64,000 bases of DNA. Origin: Monilinia fructicola. Lineage: Eukaryota; Ascomycota; Leotiomycetes; Helotiales; Sclerotiniaceae. Both the position numbers and the translations under genes were made by a program. Below the pieces are notes generated by a model, which was not told the origin of the DNA, ran no database searches, and saw only the letters and a list, made by a program, of their open reading frames with translations. The stretch lies in NCBI GenBank assembly GCA_008692225.1, contig VICG01000003.1:1791501-1855500 (forward strand), in the 5' to 3' direction. This document shows positions 1-9,297 of the stretch, in pieces. The first letter of the stretch is position 1, and every line of letters starts with the position of its first letter.

Positions 1-275
1 ATAGATATCTATCTGCCCTTAACTATACTCTGTTCCCATCGCTACTCTTACTCTTGAACTCTACTTGCTCTTTTTTCGAATCACTTGGGCATCATTAAAC
101 GATGATTGAGATATAAGACTCACAGTTCATTAGAGAAGTGTACAGAGCAGTGAGTGTAGTAGTCCACTTGAATTCCTGGTTACTTACAAGCATCAGCTTA
201 GTCATCACCTTACCCCTCCAAGCTCAGCTCCACCAGATGCTTCCAATATTTGTCTTGTAAGCCAATGGGCCCATA

Positions 276-1163
276 ATGAGTGAAGACCTCCTCAATGAAA
301 TCGAAGCCATAAACTCCATCTACGGCTCCGATACACTCGTGTCCGCCCACGAATCTTCAGATGAAATCTACATCCTCACTCTCCCAAATCAAGATACTTC
401 CCTGCGCATACAATTCCCAGCTGAATATCCAAATGCCCCGCCTGCAATTCTGGGAACGCAAAGCTCGGGGGGGAATGCAAGGAAAGGGGATGCGGCACAT
501 CTAGTGGAGTTTGTGCGAGAGGTAGCGGGGAGGACGTGGAGGGTGGGCGAGGTGTGTTTATTTGATATTTGCGAGGAGGTTGATTCTACGTTCACTGCAG
601 GGAATGGCTCTGCGATTGATGGAGAGGATTCCCAAGAAGGCCTGGTAGATTCTGGAGAGGTGCCTCAGGTGCAGGCAGATAGATCTACTCACATGGAACA
701 GCAGGCGAAGGACGACATCGCACCGCCCAGCTGGAGCCTCTCCGACGTGGTAACCGAGTTAAAATCCGTCTTCGTCGCGCGCGCTACCCGTGTGCACTCC
801 CCTGCCCTCGCTGCTTATTATATACAACATCTTCTGGAGAGCGATAAGAAGATTCGATCGGCGACGCATAATATTACAGCATGGCGCATCAGAACGTCGG
901 AAGGCATAGTGTATCAAGACTGTGATGATGACGGGGAATCGGCGGCAGGCGGAAGAGTCTTGCATTTAATGCAACTTATGGATTTGTGGAATGTGATGGT
1001 CGTTGTGACAAGATGGTACGGGGGGCAGAAGTTAGGGGCTAGGCGGTTTGCGGTCATTAATGGGGTTGCGAGGGATAGTTTTGTGAAAGGGGGTTTCGTG
1101 GAGGGAAAGGGGAGGCGAGGGATGGGAAGAAGGGAAAGAGGTGAGGAGCGTATGGGAGCGTGA
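276..1163 (+). CDS. IMPACT/YIH1-family translation regulator (RWD + UPF0029 domains)
   Basis: Single-exon protein of 295 residues. Residues about 1-105 form an RWD domain, with the start MSEDLLNEIEAINSIYGSD and the motif FPAEYPNAPP. Residues about 150-275 form the UPF0029/Impact N-terminal domain, with ARATRVHSPA, the segment GESAAGGRVLHLM and VVVTRWYGGQKLGARRF. In the family (yeast Yih1, mammalian IMPACT) the RWD domain competes with Gcn2 for Gcn1, damping eIF2-alpha kinase signalling during amino-acid starvation in the cytosol. The length and the basic C-terminal tail fit fungal members. The start is the first ATG in frame and opens directly onto the RWD domain. No frame break is seen. It stands alone on the plus strand, with about 1.9 kb of non-coding DNA before the convergent Myb-like gene. 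The family call is firm; regulation of Gcn2 here is inferred from the family. Confidence 0.9.
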   Translation: MSEDLLNEIEAINSIYGSDTLVSAHESSDEIYILTLPNQDTSLRIQFPAEYPNAPPAILGTQSSGGNARKGDAAHLVEFVREVAGRTWRVGEVCLFDICEEVDSTFTAGNGSAIDGEDSQEGLVDSGEVPQVQADRSTHMEQQAKDDIAPPSWSLSDVVTELKSVFVARATRVHSPALAAYYIQHLLESDKKIRSATHNITAWRIRTSEGIVYQDCDDDGESAAGGRVLHLMQLMDLWNVMVVVTRWYGGQKLGARRFAVINGVARDSFVKGGFVEGKGRRGMGRRERGEERMGA

Positions 1164-3060
1164 CCTACGTTGAGGGCGGCCAGATATCTCAAATGGATAC
1201 TAATTCGCCCTGGCTATACCTGCCTCGAATCGCATGGTATGAAATCTAATCATCTATGCGCCGCAACACTCATTCTCTGATACGTCCCACTCAATATACC
1301 ATCTTAAAGGACCGGAATAGACAGAGGAGGCAAAATACAGGGGCAATTCATGATGAGCACCCGGTACAGACATATGCTCATCCGGTTGACCTACAGTTCT
1401 CGTTCTCAAGAAACTACAATTCCGCCGGGGTATTCACTGGACGATTCTGAAGGATACCGAGCAATCTCAATGCGCCAATTAGTCATTTGTAGCAAAAACA
1501 GGGAAATTAGCATAAAGGATTGTAAGATTATTGGAGAAATTCAACACGGGCTGGACATCACGGGGAGTTATTCTGAATTTAGCTACTTATTAGTCGCAAG
1601 TAGAAAGAATACATTCTCATCCAACTTAAATCATAGGACTTTCTGACATAAGCGAGAAAGACCTGCAGTCATGGATGGATTCAGAACTCTAAATGGCATT
1701 TGACCTTTCTAAACACTCCAGCTCCTTCTTATATGCAACAATCTTTTCCAGTACATTGCTTCCAGTATATTGCATCTTGATCAATTGAAAACCAATCTTT
1801 TGCATCTACTTCCCCGTATTCACTTGGCGAATTCAATAGTATGAGCAATCTTCACATCCCCCTTGTTAACTAAACCGCTTTTCTAGTTCTCATGTTCATC
1901 AATCTTAGATGTATCGTCCAACTATTCACATTGCACATCGCATCGTCCAAGATCGCACGCACACACACACACACACATACACACATGCGTTCGTTACACC
2001 TCACGAGAATCCAAACCTCAAACATCAAGACGAAGGGCAAGGAAAAGCACAAAGGCATCATTTTATTGTCCTGCGTATTCTGTTCCGCTCCCTAGATAGA
2101 CGCCCGCAACGCGATTCCTGCGTAGAGCTTCTGCCATCCAGCAGGCCATACTGTATCTTTTGACCCCCGCACGATGGCCAGAGTGGCCATCCTGCAGATG
2201 GAAATAGGATGGACGGGACGAGCAGCTGGAAAGAAATAATTAGACCCCCCTCCCCCACCATTCTCCGATGAGGAGAAGCAAAGCAGTCTGTCAAATCATA
2301 AAGCATCCGTCCATCCATCCACGCATCCATTCATTAAACCATCCATCCCTCAATCATAAAACCCTGGTAATGTAGCATCCCCACAAGACAAACCGAAATA
2401 GAGCCAAAGAAAAGAAAGCGAAAGCAAAGAAATGATTCGTCTGGAGTTAGTTGAGAAACGCACTCCTTCGCATCCACACGGTGCGGAATTGCATTCCAGT
2501 ATCCATATCGTATCCCAAATCGCTAAAGCTCATGAATGCATGACCTTTGTATTCACATCCATATTCACAAGCATCACCAGAACCAGCGAATGAAACCCCG
2601 AGCGAGAGTAAAAAGGACACCTGAGGCTGCTCGGAGAGAGTAAAGTTGCGCGGGGTGAATTTGTCTGATTGATCCATGTCGATTCGACCAAGGGTGATGA
2701 AGTTGCTGGCATCTGGTTTCACGCGCGAGCAGAACGCGGTGCGAAAATGAACTCAAACGAAACGAGCTATCGAAGTGGCGAACTTCTCGCATCGCAAAGG
2801 TAGGCGAAGTAAAGAAATAAAGAAAAGCCAGAGGGGGAAAGAAGATCCATGTCTCCAGCTAACGACAGATAGATGATGATGACCGATGCTGAAAATTGGT
2901 TGAGACGATGAAAGAGCTGGTTTGTCGAAGTGGCGAATTCGCGATTCATCACGGGTGACCGAAGATCGAAGTTACCGCTCTAGAGAGATGTTGATCCTGA
3001 ACTAAGAGCTATATCCTCCTTCGCACGCCCTTCAACCCAATTCAAGTATTGCGATTGCAT
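1164..3060. other. Intergenic region, no gene recognised
   Basis: No reading frame here resembles a protein I recognise. The stretch holds a CA microsatellite near 1957-1985 and purine-rich DNA around 2340-2960. A short motif, tcgaagtggcgaa, occurs twice (about 2771 and 2927). The last few hundred bases probably include the 3' untranslated region of the minus-strand Myb-like gene. Confidence 0.6.
1957..1985. repeat. (CA)n microsatellite
   Basis: A run of CA dinucleotides, slightly interrupted (acacacatacacac). Short reading frames across it encode only Thr-His strings and are artefacts of the repeat. Confidence 0.9.
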
Positions 3061-6000
3061 CTACGACTCATCGTCGTAGAAACGATCTTCATCTTCGTCG
3101 TGGGCTTCACCGACAACCGTGCCTCCGTTTCTGTGGCCATTTCCGTTGCCGCGAGCACCGAAACCACCGCCAAGCATATCGTCGTCGCCATCGACGGCAC
3201 GACCAAAATCCATGGAGTCGAGATCTTCATCCTTGATCAAGATGCCATCTCCGTCTTCTCCTTCGTCGTCACTGTCCACATAATTCTTTACTCCGGTCTT
3301 TGCTTTTCGTCCTGGAGTAACAATCTTCTTCTCCACTCGACCACCCTTAACCTTGTTCATGGTCTCCTTCTTGACCGGGGAGCTCTTCTTTGAGGGCGTG
3401 ATCATCTCCATGTCAGAATCGTCATCCATGTTTCCCTCCTCGCTGCTCGCAGCAGCCTTCTTTCCCTTCTTGGATGGGGTGCGTGGAGCACGGGGTTTCT
3501 TGGCTGAACCTAGGGGTTTGTTAGTAGATGAAGATGGAGTACCGAGATCCCATCCGGGTTCTTTGCGCATTCTAAGGTTATGTTAGTATTTTTCTATATA
3601 TTCCCAGGGGATTGGAGAGTGGAGAAGACATACCTTTCGATTCTCGTGGAAATAGCCTTACCTGTTACACCCTCGCCATATTTCTCGGCGGTGGCTGGGA
3701 GATGTTAGCATGATATTCTTGCACAGGTGAGTGGTGGCGATGAATGGAATGACGCTAGGAATTTTGGGTTGATCTGTATGACGAGGGGGAGAGGGGGAAA
3801 TTGCATGGTCCATTCTTAGCAAAAGCTTTGATGGGTCGAAACACATGCTGTAGAGCATTCGCGGTGGTGCCGTCATCCAACCACGCTGCCATGGCTATGA
3901 TTTAAATTAATATCTTATTCTCATTTCAAATATGAACGGAAGGAAATATGCTGGTGCTAAGTGATTGAATGCTTGTGCCAACATGTAAAAATGTGATCAG
4001 GGGAATTCTCGCATTTGCCACCAAATGTAAGGGTTTGTGGATCAATGCCAGCATCAAAAGCTTCGCGCTGGCGACGGCCATTCTTTCTGATAGTCTGAAA
4101 TTGGAATGCTATTCCGCCTGGTGTCGAGTCCTTGCCGAACATGTTTGACATCTCTAGATATAAGAAGATTAATTAAAGTTATCACTGTGTTTTTGATCGT
4201 GAAATAAAAATGCAAAATAAAAGAAAGTGCTGAGAAGACAATAGTTCTTTGAGAGCACACTTGCCCCGATGAACTTCGCGAGCTCGGGGCTGGCCCTTAT
4301 AGTTGAGGTCGACATTGAAGTCTTTAGGGTCGTCTCCTTTGGCAACCGCATTTTTTTGGACCTTAGCACAGCTTTGATACCGCGAAATTGCCAGGCAATT
4401 GAGGAAGCATCTGCGTCTGAGCCGTAGTACTTCGCCATTTCTGTTGGCCAACATTAATATCAAGAGCAGGCTGGCTGTCAAGTGTCGGAGGGATTTGCAA
4501 GTGTGTGTGCGCAGAAAGAAAAATTGTGAAGGGAATTCAATGTGACCATTGGAACTGAATATTATATCCTTGCAGTCCTTGCCAGCAGCTCTCGCACTGA
4601 GAATCTGCTCGACGTTCTTCTTGATCGAAGTGGCAAACTGGAACTTCAGTCCACCAATAGTGGCGTCTGAGCCAAAACATTTTTGAATTTCTGGGAGAGA
4701 ATTAATACATGTCTGACATGACTTTGTTGTGTAAAACAGTGCAAAATGAAAATGAAAACGAAAGAGAATGGAGAACATGGTAGAACTTCTGACCACTCTT
4801 TCCCTTTCCACTGGTCTCTATGTCTACAGTGGATGGATTTTTGCCGACGGCCAACATAGACTTTTGACGTTGCGCGATAACCTTGTAGCGGGTATCGAAC
4901 TGAAAGCGAATGCCGCCAGCTGTACTATCTCCCATGAATTTGTCCATTTCTGGTATGAATCAGCCATAGCTTCATATTGTCGTGACTGAGAATGTGCTGT
5001 GATGTGCCAATGTGACGTTCAAAGGAAACATGGTGGAGATGAAACTTCTGACAACCTTTTCCTTTTTTAGAAGGCATCAGATCTTCCAAATCAACATCCT
5101 TTGGATCTTGACCAGCTTCACGCATCTGGATTTGGCGACTGCCAAGAGCCTTAATACGCTTGCTAATTTGTTGTTTAATGGCTTCAATGGTGACATCTGA
5201 TCCCATAATCGCAACAATTTCTAGTAGTCATTGCATCAGTGCTGTCTAATTTCAACCAAAAGATTATGTGCTGTGTGGGCTGTGGTGAAAACATTCACAC
5301 AAAACTGAGTAGACAGAACTTCTGGCCACCTTTGGACTGTCCTAGGCCTAACATTTCAAGGCTAACATCCTTAGAATCCTCGCCGGCAGCAAGCATAGAA
5401 ACTTGACGATCGGCAAGAATCTTAACTGTGCGCCGAAAGTGATTAATAAGAGATGATGGCGTAGTGTCTGATCCCATGATTCTAGCAGTTTCTGGTGGTT
5501 TTGGTGAATCAGTGTAGTTCGGGCAGAATAAAACCTTGCCATATACTGCCCCAAATGGGAATTGCAAGAACTGAAAGAAAGATATTGGTAGAACTTCTGA
5601 CCACTTTCTGGGCTGTCTAAAACAGCCTTGGGGTCTATGGCGCTTGGTACCAGAGAAATTTTGACATAGAGAGGTCTGATGTGTCGACTGTATTGCATCT
5701 TCACACCTGCAATAGTGACAGCTGACCCCATATACTTGGCAACCTCTAGAAACATGACAGCTTTGCTTGAACATAAGGAAAACGTGCGTGTTATTTGGAT
5801 TAGAGTTCCGAAAAAAACGAAGGCAAAATTTCCTGACCAGCGGAAATATCACCAGACCGTTTATGAGCGCCCAAGTGTTCCAAACTGGCATCTTTGGGGT
5901 CTTTTCCATCAGCACATAAGGCATCCTGACGCGCAGCCAGAACTCTGTAGCTTCGGGTAAACTGTTTTTTGATACCACCAGCAGTAGTATCTGATCCCAT

Positions 6001-7077
6001 CTTTACAGCAATCTCTAATGAGATATCAGTGAAAGCCAAAAAGACATAAGAAAAATAAAAAGATGTGTTAGGTGCTGTATGCTTATGTGAAGAGGATGCC
6101 GAAAAAACATGGACAAAACTTCCTGACCAGCCTTGTAGCGGCGACTACCCAAGCCTGTCAAATCGACGTCTTTGCAATCCTCGCCAGCGTTACGCATGGC
6201 AATCAAGCGTTCACCAAGGGGTTTCCAAGTTTCTCGGTGTTGCGAGGAGATGTGGCCAACTGGAGTTTCTGATCCCATAAGCTCAGACATCGCTATGTTC
6301 CATTAGTGCAGGCAATTGAGATGAGAAACATGCTCTTGTGCTGTGAGAGTTTTAAGACGAAAATAAACATCAACTTATTACCACCCTTGCTCTTGCAGAC
6401 ATTTTGACCATTAGTATCCGCAACATTGATGTTGATTGGATCTTCTCCATTGGCAACAGCAGCGTTGATTAGTTTAGCGTCGGACTTCAGACGCTTAAAT
6501 CTGTTCTCGAGTGCAGAAACAGTGCAATCTCCGCCAAATCGAACACTTATTGCTATTTGAGAATCAATAATAGAATCGAAAAGAAAATCGCATGTGAAAA
6601 GTTTGATGTGCCGTAACCAAAAAAAAGGATGAAGAACACTAGCTTGTGATCCACGATGATACCTTTGATGACATTAACACCATCTTCGAGCGTGACAGTG
6701 GATGGATTAATTCCGGCTTCGACAGCTTTTCGAAGTTGTTCGGAATTTTTCTTTATACCAGTCATGCGCTTCCAGATTTGGTGATAACTCGACTCATCTC
6801 CGTAGTACTTGGAAATTTCTGGAAAAATCAGGAACCAAAGATGGGGAAAAAATGAAGAAGTTTGAAAAGTAATTGGAAATAAGATGACTCTAGCTTGAGA
6901 AAGAGGCGATTAAGATGAATTTTTCACTAACCAGCATAGTCGAACTTGAATCCTGGGTGTGCAGCAACGATTGCTGCGAGAAGGCGGACTATCACCATCA
7001 GTTAGTAAGATCCAGGCAATAATTAGAACACTTTCTAACGTACCAGTTGCGTCGTATGTTTTCCAACTAGCCGGCAT
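3061..7077 (-). CDS. Myb/SANT-like nuclear protein gene with a 12-cassette exon array
   Basis: Constant exons: E1 7044-7077 (ATG, MPASWKTYDAT), E2 6932-6988 (RLLAAIVAAHPGFKFDYA, helix 1), E15 3634-3694 (ATAEKYGEGVTGKAISTRIER, helices 2-3; 20-residue view ATAEKYGEGVTGKAISTRIE) and E16 3061-3571 (Lys/Pro-rich segment with PRAPRTPSKKGKK, then an acidic C-terminus). Spliced alone they give 220 residues, the usual form of a small fungal Myb-like nuclear protein. Between E2 and E15 lie 12 further exons, each re-encoding helices 2-3 with the pattern E-x3-MGSDTT-x2-I-x2-F-R plus a linker often containing AGxDPKD. Junctions are phase 1; E15 ends in phase 2, so it cannot be skipped in frame and cassettes can only be added before it. 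Constant donors are GTACGT, GTTAGT and GTATGT; cassette donors are mostly GTCAGA or GTGGCC-like and poor. Function is inferred as nuclear DNA binding. The domain call is likely; the splicing pattern is unknown. Confidence 0.85.
3755..3894 (-). other. Cassette exon 12 of the Myb-like array, no donor, ends in a stop
   Basis: Acceptor CATAG; encodes AMAAWLDDGTTANALQHVF, which is homologous to the other cassettes up to RPIKAFAKN. After that the similarity is lost. No phase-1 donor is visible and an in-frame TAG occurs at 3755-3757. It is either a dead cassette or a terminal exon that would give a protein lacking the constant Lys-rich and acidic tail. Confidence 0.55.
4022..4153 (-). other. Cassette exon 11 of the Myb-like array
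   Basis: 132 nt, phase 1 to phase 1, the shortest cassette with a donor. Acceptor ATCTAG. Encodes EMSNMFGKDSTPGGIAFQF and a linker with DAGIDPQTLTFG. Donor GTGGCAAA. Confidence 0.7.
4265..4440 (-). other. Cassette exon 10 of the Myb-like array, frame-broken, GC donor
   Basis: 176 nt, the only cassette with an intact donor whose length is not a multiple of three. Acceptor CCAACAG; encodes EMAKYYGSDADASSIAWQF, then the frame breaks near a run of seven A (plus-strand T at 4351-4357). Past the break the linker resumes as NAVAKGDDPKDFNVDL. One more base in the run would restore both the family alignment length and a 177-nt exon. The donor is GCAAGTGT, a GC-AG site in phase 1. Either this cassette is decaying or one base was lost in sequencing. 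Confidence 0.65.
4547..4690 (-). other. Cassette exon 9 of the Myb-like array
   Basis: 144 nt, phase 1 to phase 1. Acceptor CTCCCAG. Encodes EIQKCFGSDATIGGLKFQF and a linker with AAGKDCKDIIF. Donor GTCACATT. Confidence 0.7.
4794..4949 (-). other. Cassette exon 8 of the Myb-like array
   Basis: 156 nt, phase 1 to phase 1. Acceptor ATACCAG with GGCTGATTC upstream. Encodes EMDKFMGDSTAGGIRFQF and a linker with AVGKNPSTVDIE. Donor GTCAGAAGTTCTACCA, shared with cassette 5. Confidence 0.72.
5056..5220 (-). other. Cassette exon 7 of the Myb-like array
   Basis: 165 nt, phase 1 to phase 1. Acceptor CTACTAG with CACTGATG upstream. Encodes EIVAIMGSDVTIEAIKQQI and a linker with EAGQDPKDVDLEDL. Donor GTTGTCAGAAG. 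Confidence 0.72.
5330..5491 (-). other. Cassette exon 6 of the Myb-like array
   Basis: 162 nt, phase 1 to phase 1. Acceptor CCACCAG with CACTGATTC upstream. Encodes ETARIMGSDTTPSSLINHF and a linker with AAGEDSKDVSLEMLG. Donor GTGGCCAGAAG. Confidence 0.72.
5602..5745 (-). other. Cassette exon 5 of the Myb-like array
   Basis: 144 nt, phase 1 to phase 1. Acceptor TTCTAG. Encodes EVAKYMGSAVTIAGVKMQY and a shorter linker. Donor GTCAGAAGTTCTACCA, identical over at least 16 bases to the donor region of cassette 8. Confidence 0.72.
5838..6014 (-). other. Cassette exon 4 of the Myb-like array
   Basis: 177 nt, phase 1 to phase 1. Acceptor CATTAG with CACTGATATC upstream. Encodes EIAVKMGSDTTAGGIKKQF and a linker with ADGKDPKDASLEHLG. 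Donor GTCAGGAA, or GTGATATT 15 bases earlier (exon end 5853); both keep phase 1. Confidence 0.72.
6128..6292 (-). other. Cassette exon 3 of the Myb-like array
   Basis: 165 nt, phase 1 to phase 1. Acceptor ACATAG preceded by CACTAATGG as likely branch site. Encodes AMSELMGSETPVGHISSQH and a linker with NAGEDCKDVDL. Donor GTCAGGAA. Confidence 0.72.
6382..6552 (-). other. Cassette exon 2 of the Myb-like array
   Basis: 171 nt, phase 1 to phase 1. Acceptor AAATAG; encodes AISVRFGGDCTVSALENRF and a linker with VANGEDPIN. Donor GTAATAAG, or GTGGTAAT three bases upstream (exon end 6385). This is one of the least similar cassettes at the start (A instead of E). Confidence 0.72.
6663..6818 (-). other. 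Cassette exon 1 of the Myb-like array
   Basis: 156 nt, phase 1 to phase 1. Starts after TTTTTCCAG and encodes EISKYYGDESSYHQIWKRM, then a linker with AVEAGINPSTVTLEDG. Donor GTATCATC, nearer to consensus than most cassettes. It follows helix 1 (FDYA) directly, giving a complete three-helix Myb-like fold if spliced to E2. Confidence 0.75.
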
Positions 7078-7640
7078 TTTTGCGTTACTGGAAGATGGTC
7101 TAAGAAAAGACAAGTTAGTATGATCGTTTGGGTCTGAATAGTTGGAGAGTTGAAGAGTTGTATGTGCAGTTGTCGTATTAATGATTTAAAGGTAGAAAGA
7201 AGAGTTGAAGGTAGAAGAAGATAGAAAGGAAGTTGAGGTGAGAGAGGAAAGGTGGCGATGATAAGAGTGATCGATAATTAGTTGGATATAAATAGTGAAT
7301 CGTGCTTATGTTCAGGCAAAGGTAAAGGTGAAATAGATCAAAAGATTCGAACAACGTAATTCGCAATAATGGTGATGGTTATGTATCTGTCACGACTGAC
7401 AAGAATAGGATTTTGATAGAGGGCGTTGTTTGGGAGTAGAATAGATAGGAGAGAGTAAACTGTGCTTACTTGTTTGATATATGTAGAGGTATTGTACGGA
7501 CGTCGGTAAGTGCGATTTGTGCGGCGGCGACGAGGTCGATCTGAAAATCTGAGTCAATACAAGTACCTAGATAAGTATCTGAAAGATTTGTGCTTGATGT
7601 AATGCGACTGAGAGTAAGAGGAAGACTTACAATGTTCAGA
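7078..7640 (-). other. Probable 5' untranslated region of the Myb-like gene with two introns
   Basis: On the minus strand two good intron signals lie upstream of the ATG. One runs from GTAAGTC to TTTTCAG (about 7541-7630) and the other from GTAAGC to TTCTTAG (about 7100-7469). No coding frame spans them, so they would be untranslated leader introns. The evidence is splice signals only. Confidence 0.4.
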
Positions 7641-9297
7641 AATATTATGCGGTAGATGGAAAACAGATTGTTGATCAAATTATGGTTGAAGTTGATGGAA
7701 GTTGTAAAAAGGTTGTTGAGGTTGTGAGGGAGAGGAAGGATGAGCGAGGATGGGTCGAAAGTTGGGATCTTAAATAACCTTGGAAGTGAATTATCAACAG
7801 GGGAAAAGTAACAGGAAGAAAGAGCGGCAATGCAAAAACCATGTTTGAGTAACCGTCGAATCCTGCAAGTCAAATATTTCCTAAATGTTGTGGTGTGAAA
7901 GGCCCGGGGAGTTTGAAGAGTTCAGCATCAGGGGTCTACGTTGGGCAGACGACGAAGTATATTACAATAAAGGGGGAATCAATATTTCTGACGGGTTTAG
8001 ATCTGTGATGTATTCTATATAGAGTATATTATATACTACCTGGCTATATACTATTCATGGATCTTCTTGATACATTCTAATTATCTATGGATATATAGCA
8101 ACAATATGTATACGGAGTAATTGTTCTGATATTTCATTGTGTAGAGATCCATGGAGATCTCCAATATACTGAATTCTTGACAATCCGTATCATATGTTTA
8201 CGGCAGCACACTTATTATATTCGAGCCAATGATCTTTTACTCGCACAGACAGGAACCAGATAGATTCCTGCCATGAGCCTAAGCTACCTGCAGGAACTTT
8301 CCCATGAAACTCGGCGTATTGGTTTTGCTTTTCCCGTTTGTTGCTTTCTTGGATAACTGCATCATCTCGTGTGACTTGTCATATTCCCAAGGATCTGTTG
8401 CGTCGCTGATCACCATAGAGTTCCCTACCCCGCAGCCATTATCTCAAAAACAAACAAATCCATATTTCAGCTATCAGGCAGCTGTAGCAATATATTCTCA
8501 ATTTCTGAGTTCGGAAGTGCCAGGGGAAAAAATCAAAATCCTGGGGGGTTGAATAGACTGTTCGAACTGCGCGCAATACAACAAAAATAGGAAAGAATAG
8601 CGAAGCCCAGGTTGGAAATAGATTGAGCATCTTTGAAAAATTGTGGATTTGGAAGGAATAACCAAATAATATTCACAGCCACTCGAGTTCAGATGAATAG
8701 TGATTAACATCTAGTGATTCAATTATTGTATCAAAATACTGACAAACGGCAGAACCCCCAATTGGTGCTGCTTAGAAAAACCTTGAAAAACAATAACCTT
8801 GGAAAGATTCGCGATAATCTATATGTAACATCAATAAAGCTACAAGTATATGCTCATCTGGAAACCTATGAATTGCGCTGTGCGTAACACAAGACAAACG
8901 AAGTCTCTGAACTTCAAAGCCAATCCCATTAGATTATTGTTTCTCTTTCCCTTCTCTCCCCTTTCTTGTAATCTAGAATACAAAACAAAGTCCATTCAGC
9001 AACTATACCTATATCAACGAGATTAATCATCCTTGAAAATATAATCTTGCCTGAAGCGCAATGTATTCACCAGTCTGGACTGCAGTCTAGATCGGAAAGT
9101 TTTCAATACTCGAAAGTCTCTGAATCTTTGAATCCTCTTTCTTCAGTCAATCGAATATCCAAAACTCATTGAATGTATAACAGTATTTGAGAACTAAGAA
9201 CCTCTCATCATCGTACTACTCTGACCTTTGTACACTCTACCGAGGCGCTCTTGAGTGGACTTCAGAGGCTTAATGTTTTGCCTAGAGGCCACACATT
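7641..9297. other. Intergenic region, no gene recognised
   Basis: No protein family is recognisable. AT-rich palindrome-like sequence occurs around 8000-8110. A short frame at 8304-8552 (+) encodes 82 residues beginning MKLGVLVLLFPFVAFL, which could pass as a secretion signal, but it has no cysteine pattern, no homologue I know and no clear transcript signals. I do not call it a gene. Confidence 0.5.

Noticed and set aside
1870..2163. Thr/His-rich frames over the CA repeat.
   Set aside because: Produced by the microsatellite on both strands; no other coding sign.
3755..6818. Each cassette of the Myb-like gene as a separate small gene starting at its internal ATG (MGSD...).
   Set aside because: All share acceptor, phase and domain pattern with the constant exons, and none has its own helix 1 or a stop in a conserved place. 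An exon array explains them better.
3061..7077. Strict mutually exclusive exon choice.
   Set aside because: The constant E15 goes from phase 1 to phase 2 and cannot be replaced by a cassette, so only insertion of cassettes keeps the frame.
8304..8552. Small secreted protein candidate of 82 residues.
   Set aside because: Only a hydrophobic start supports it; no cysteine pattern, homologue or transcript signal.
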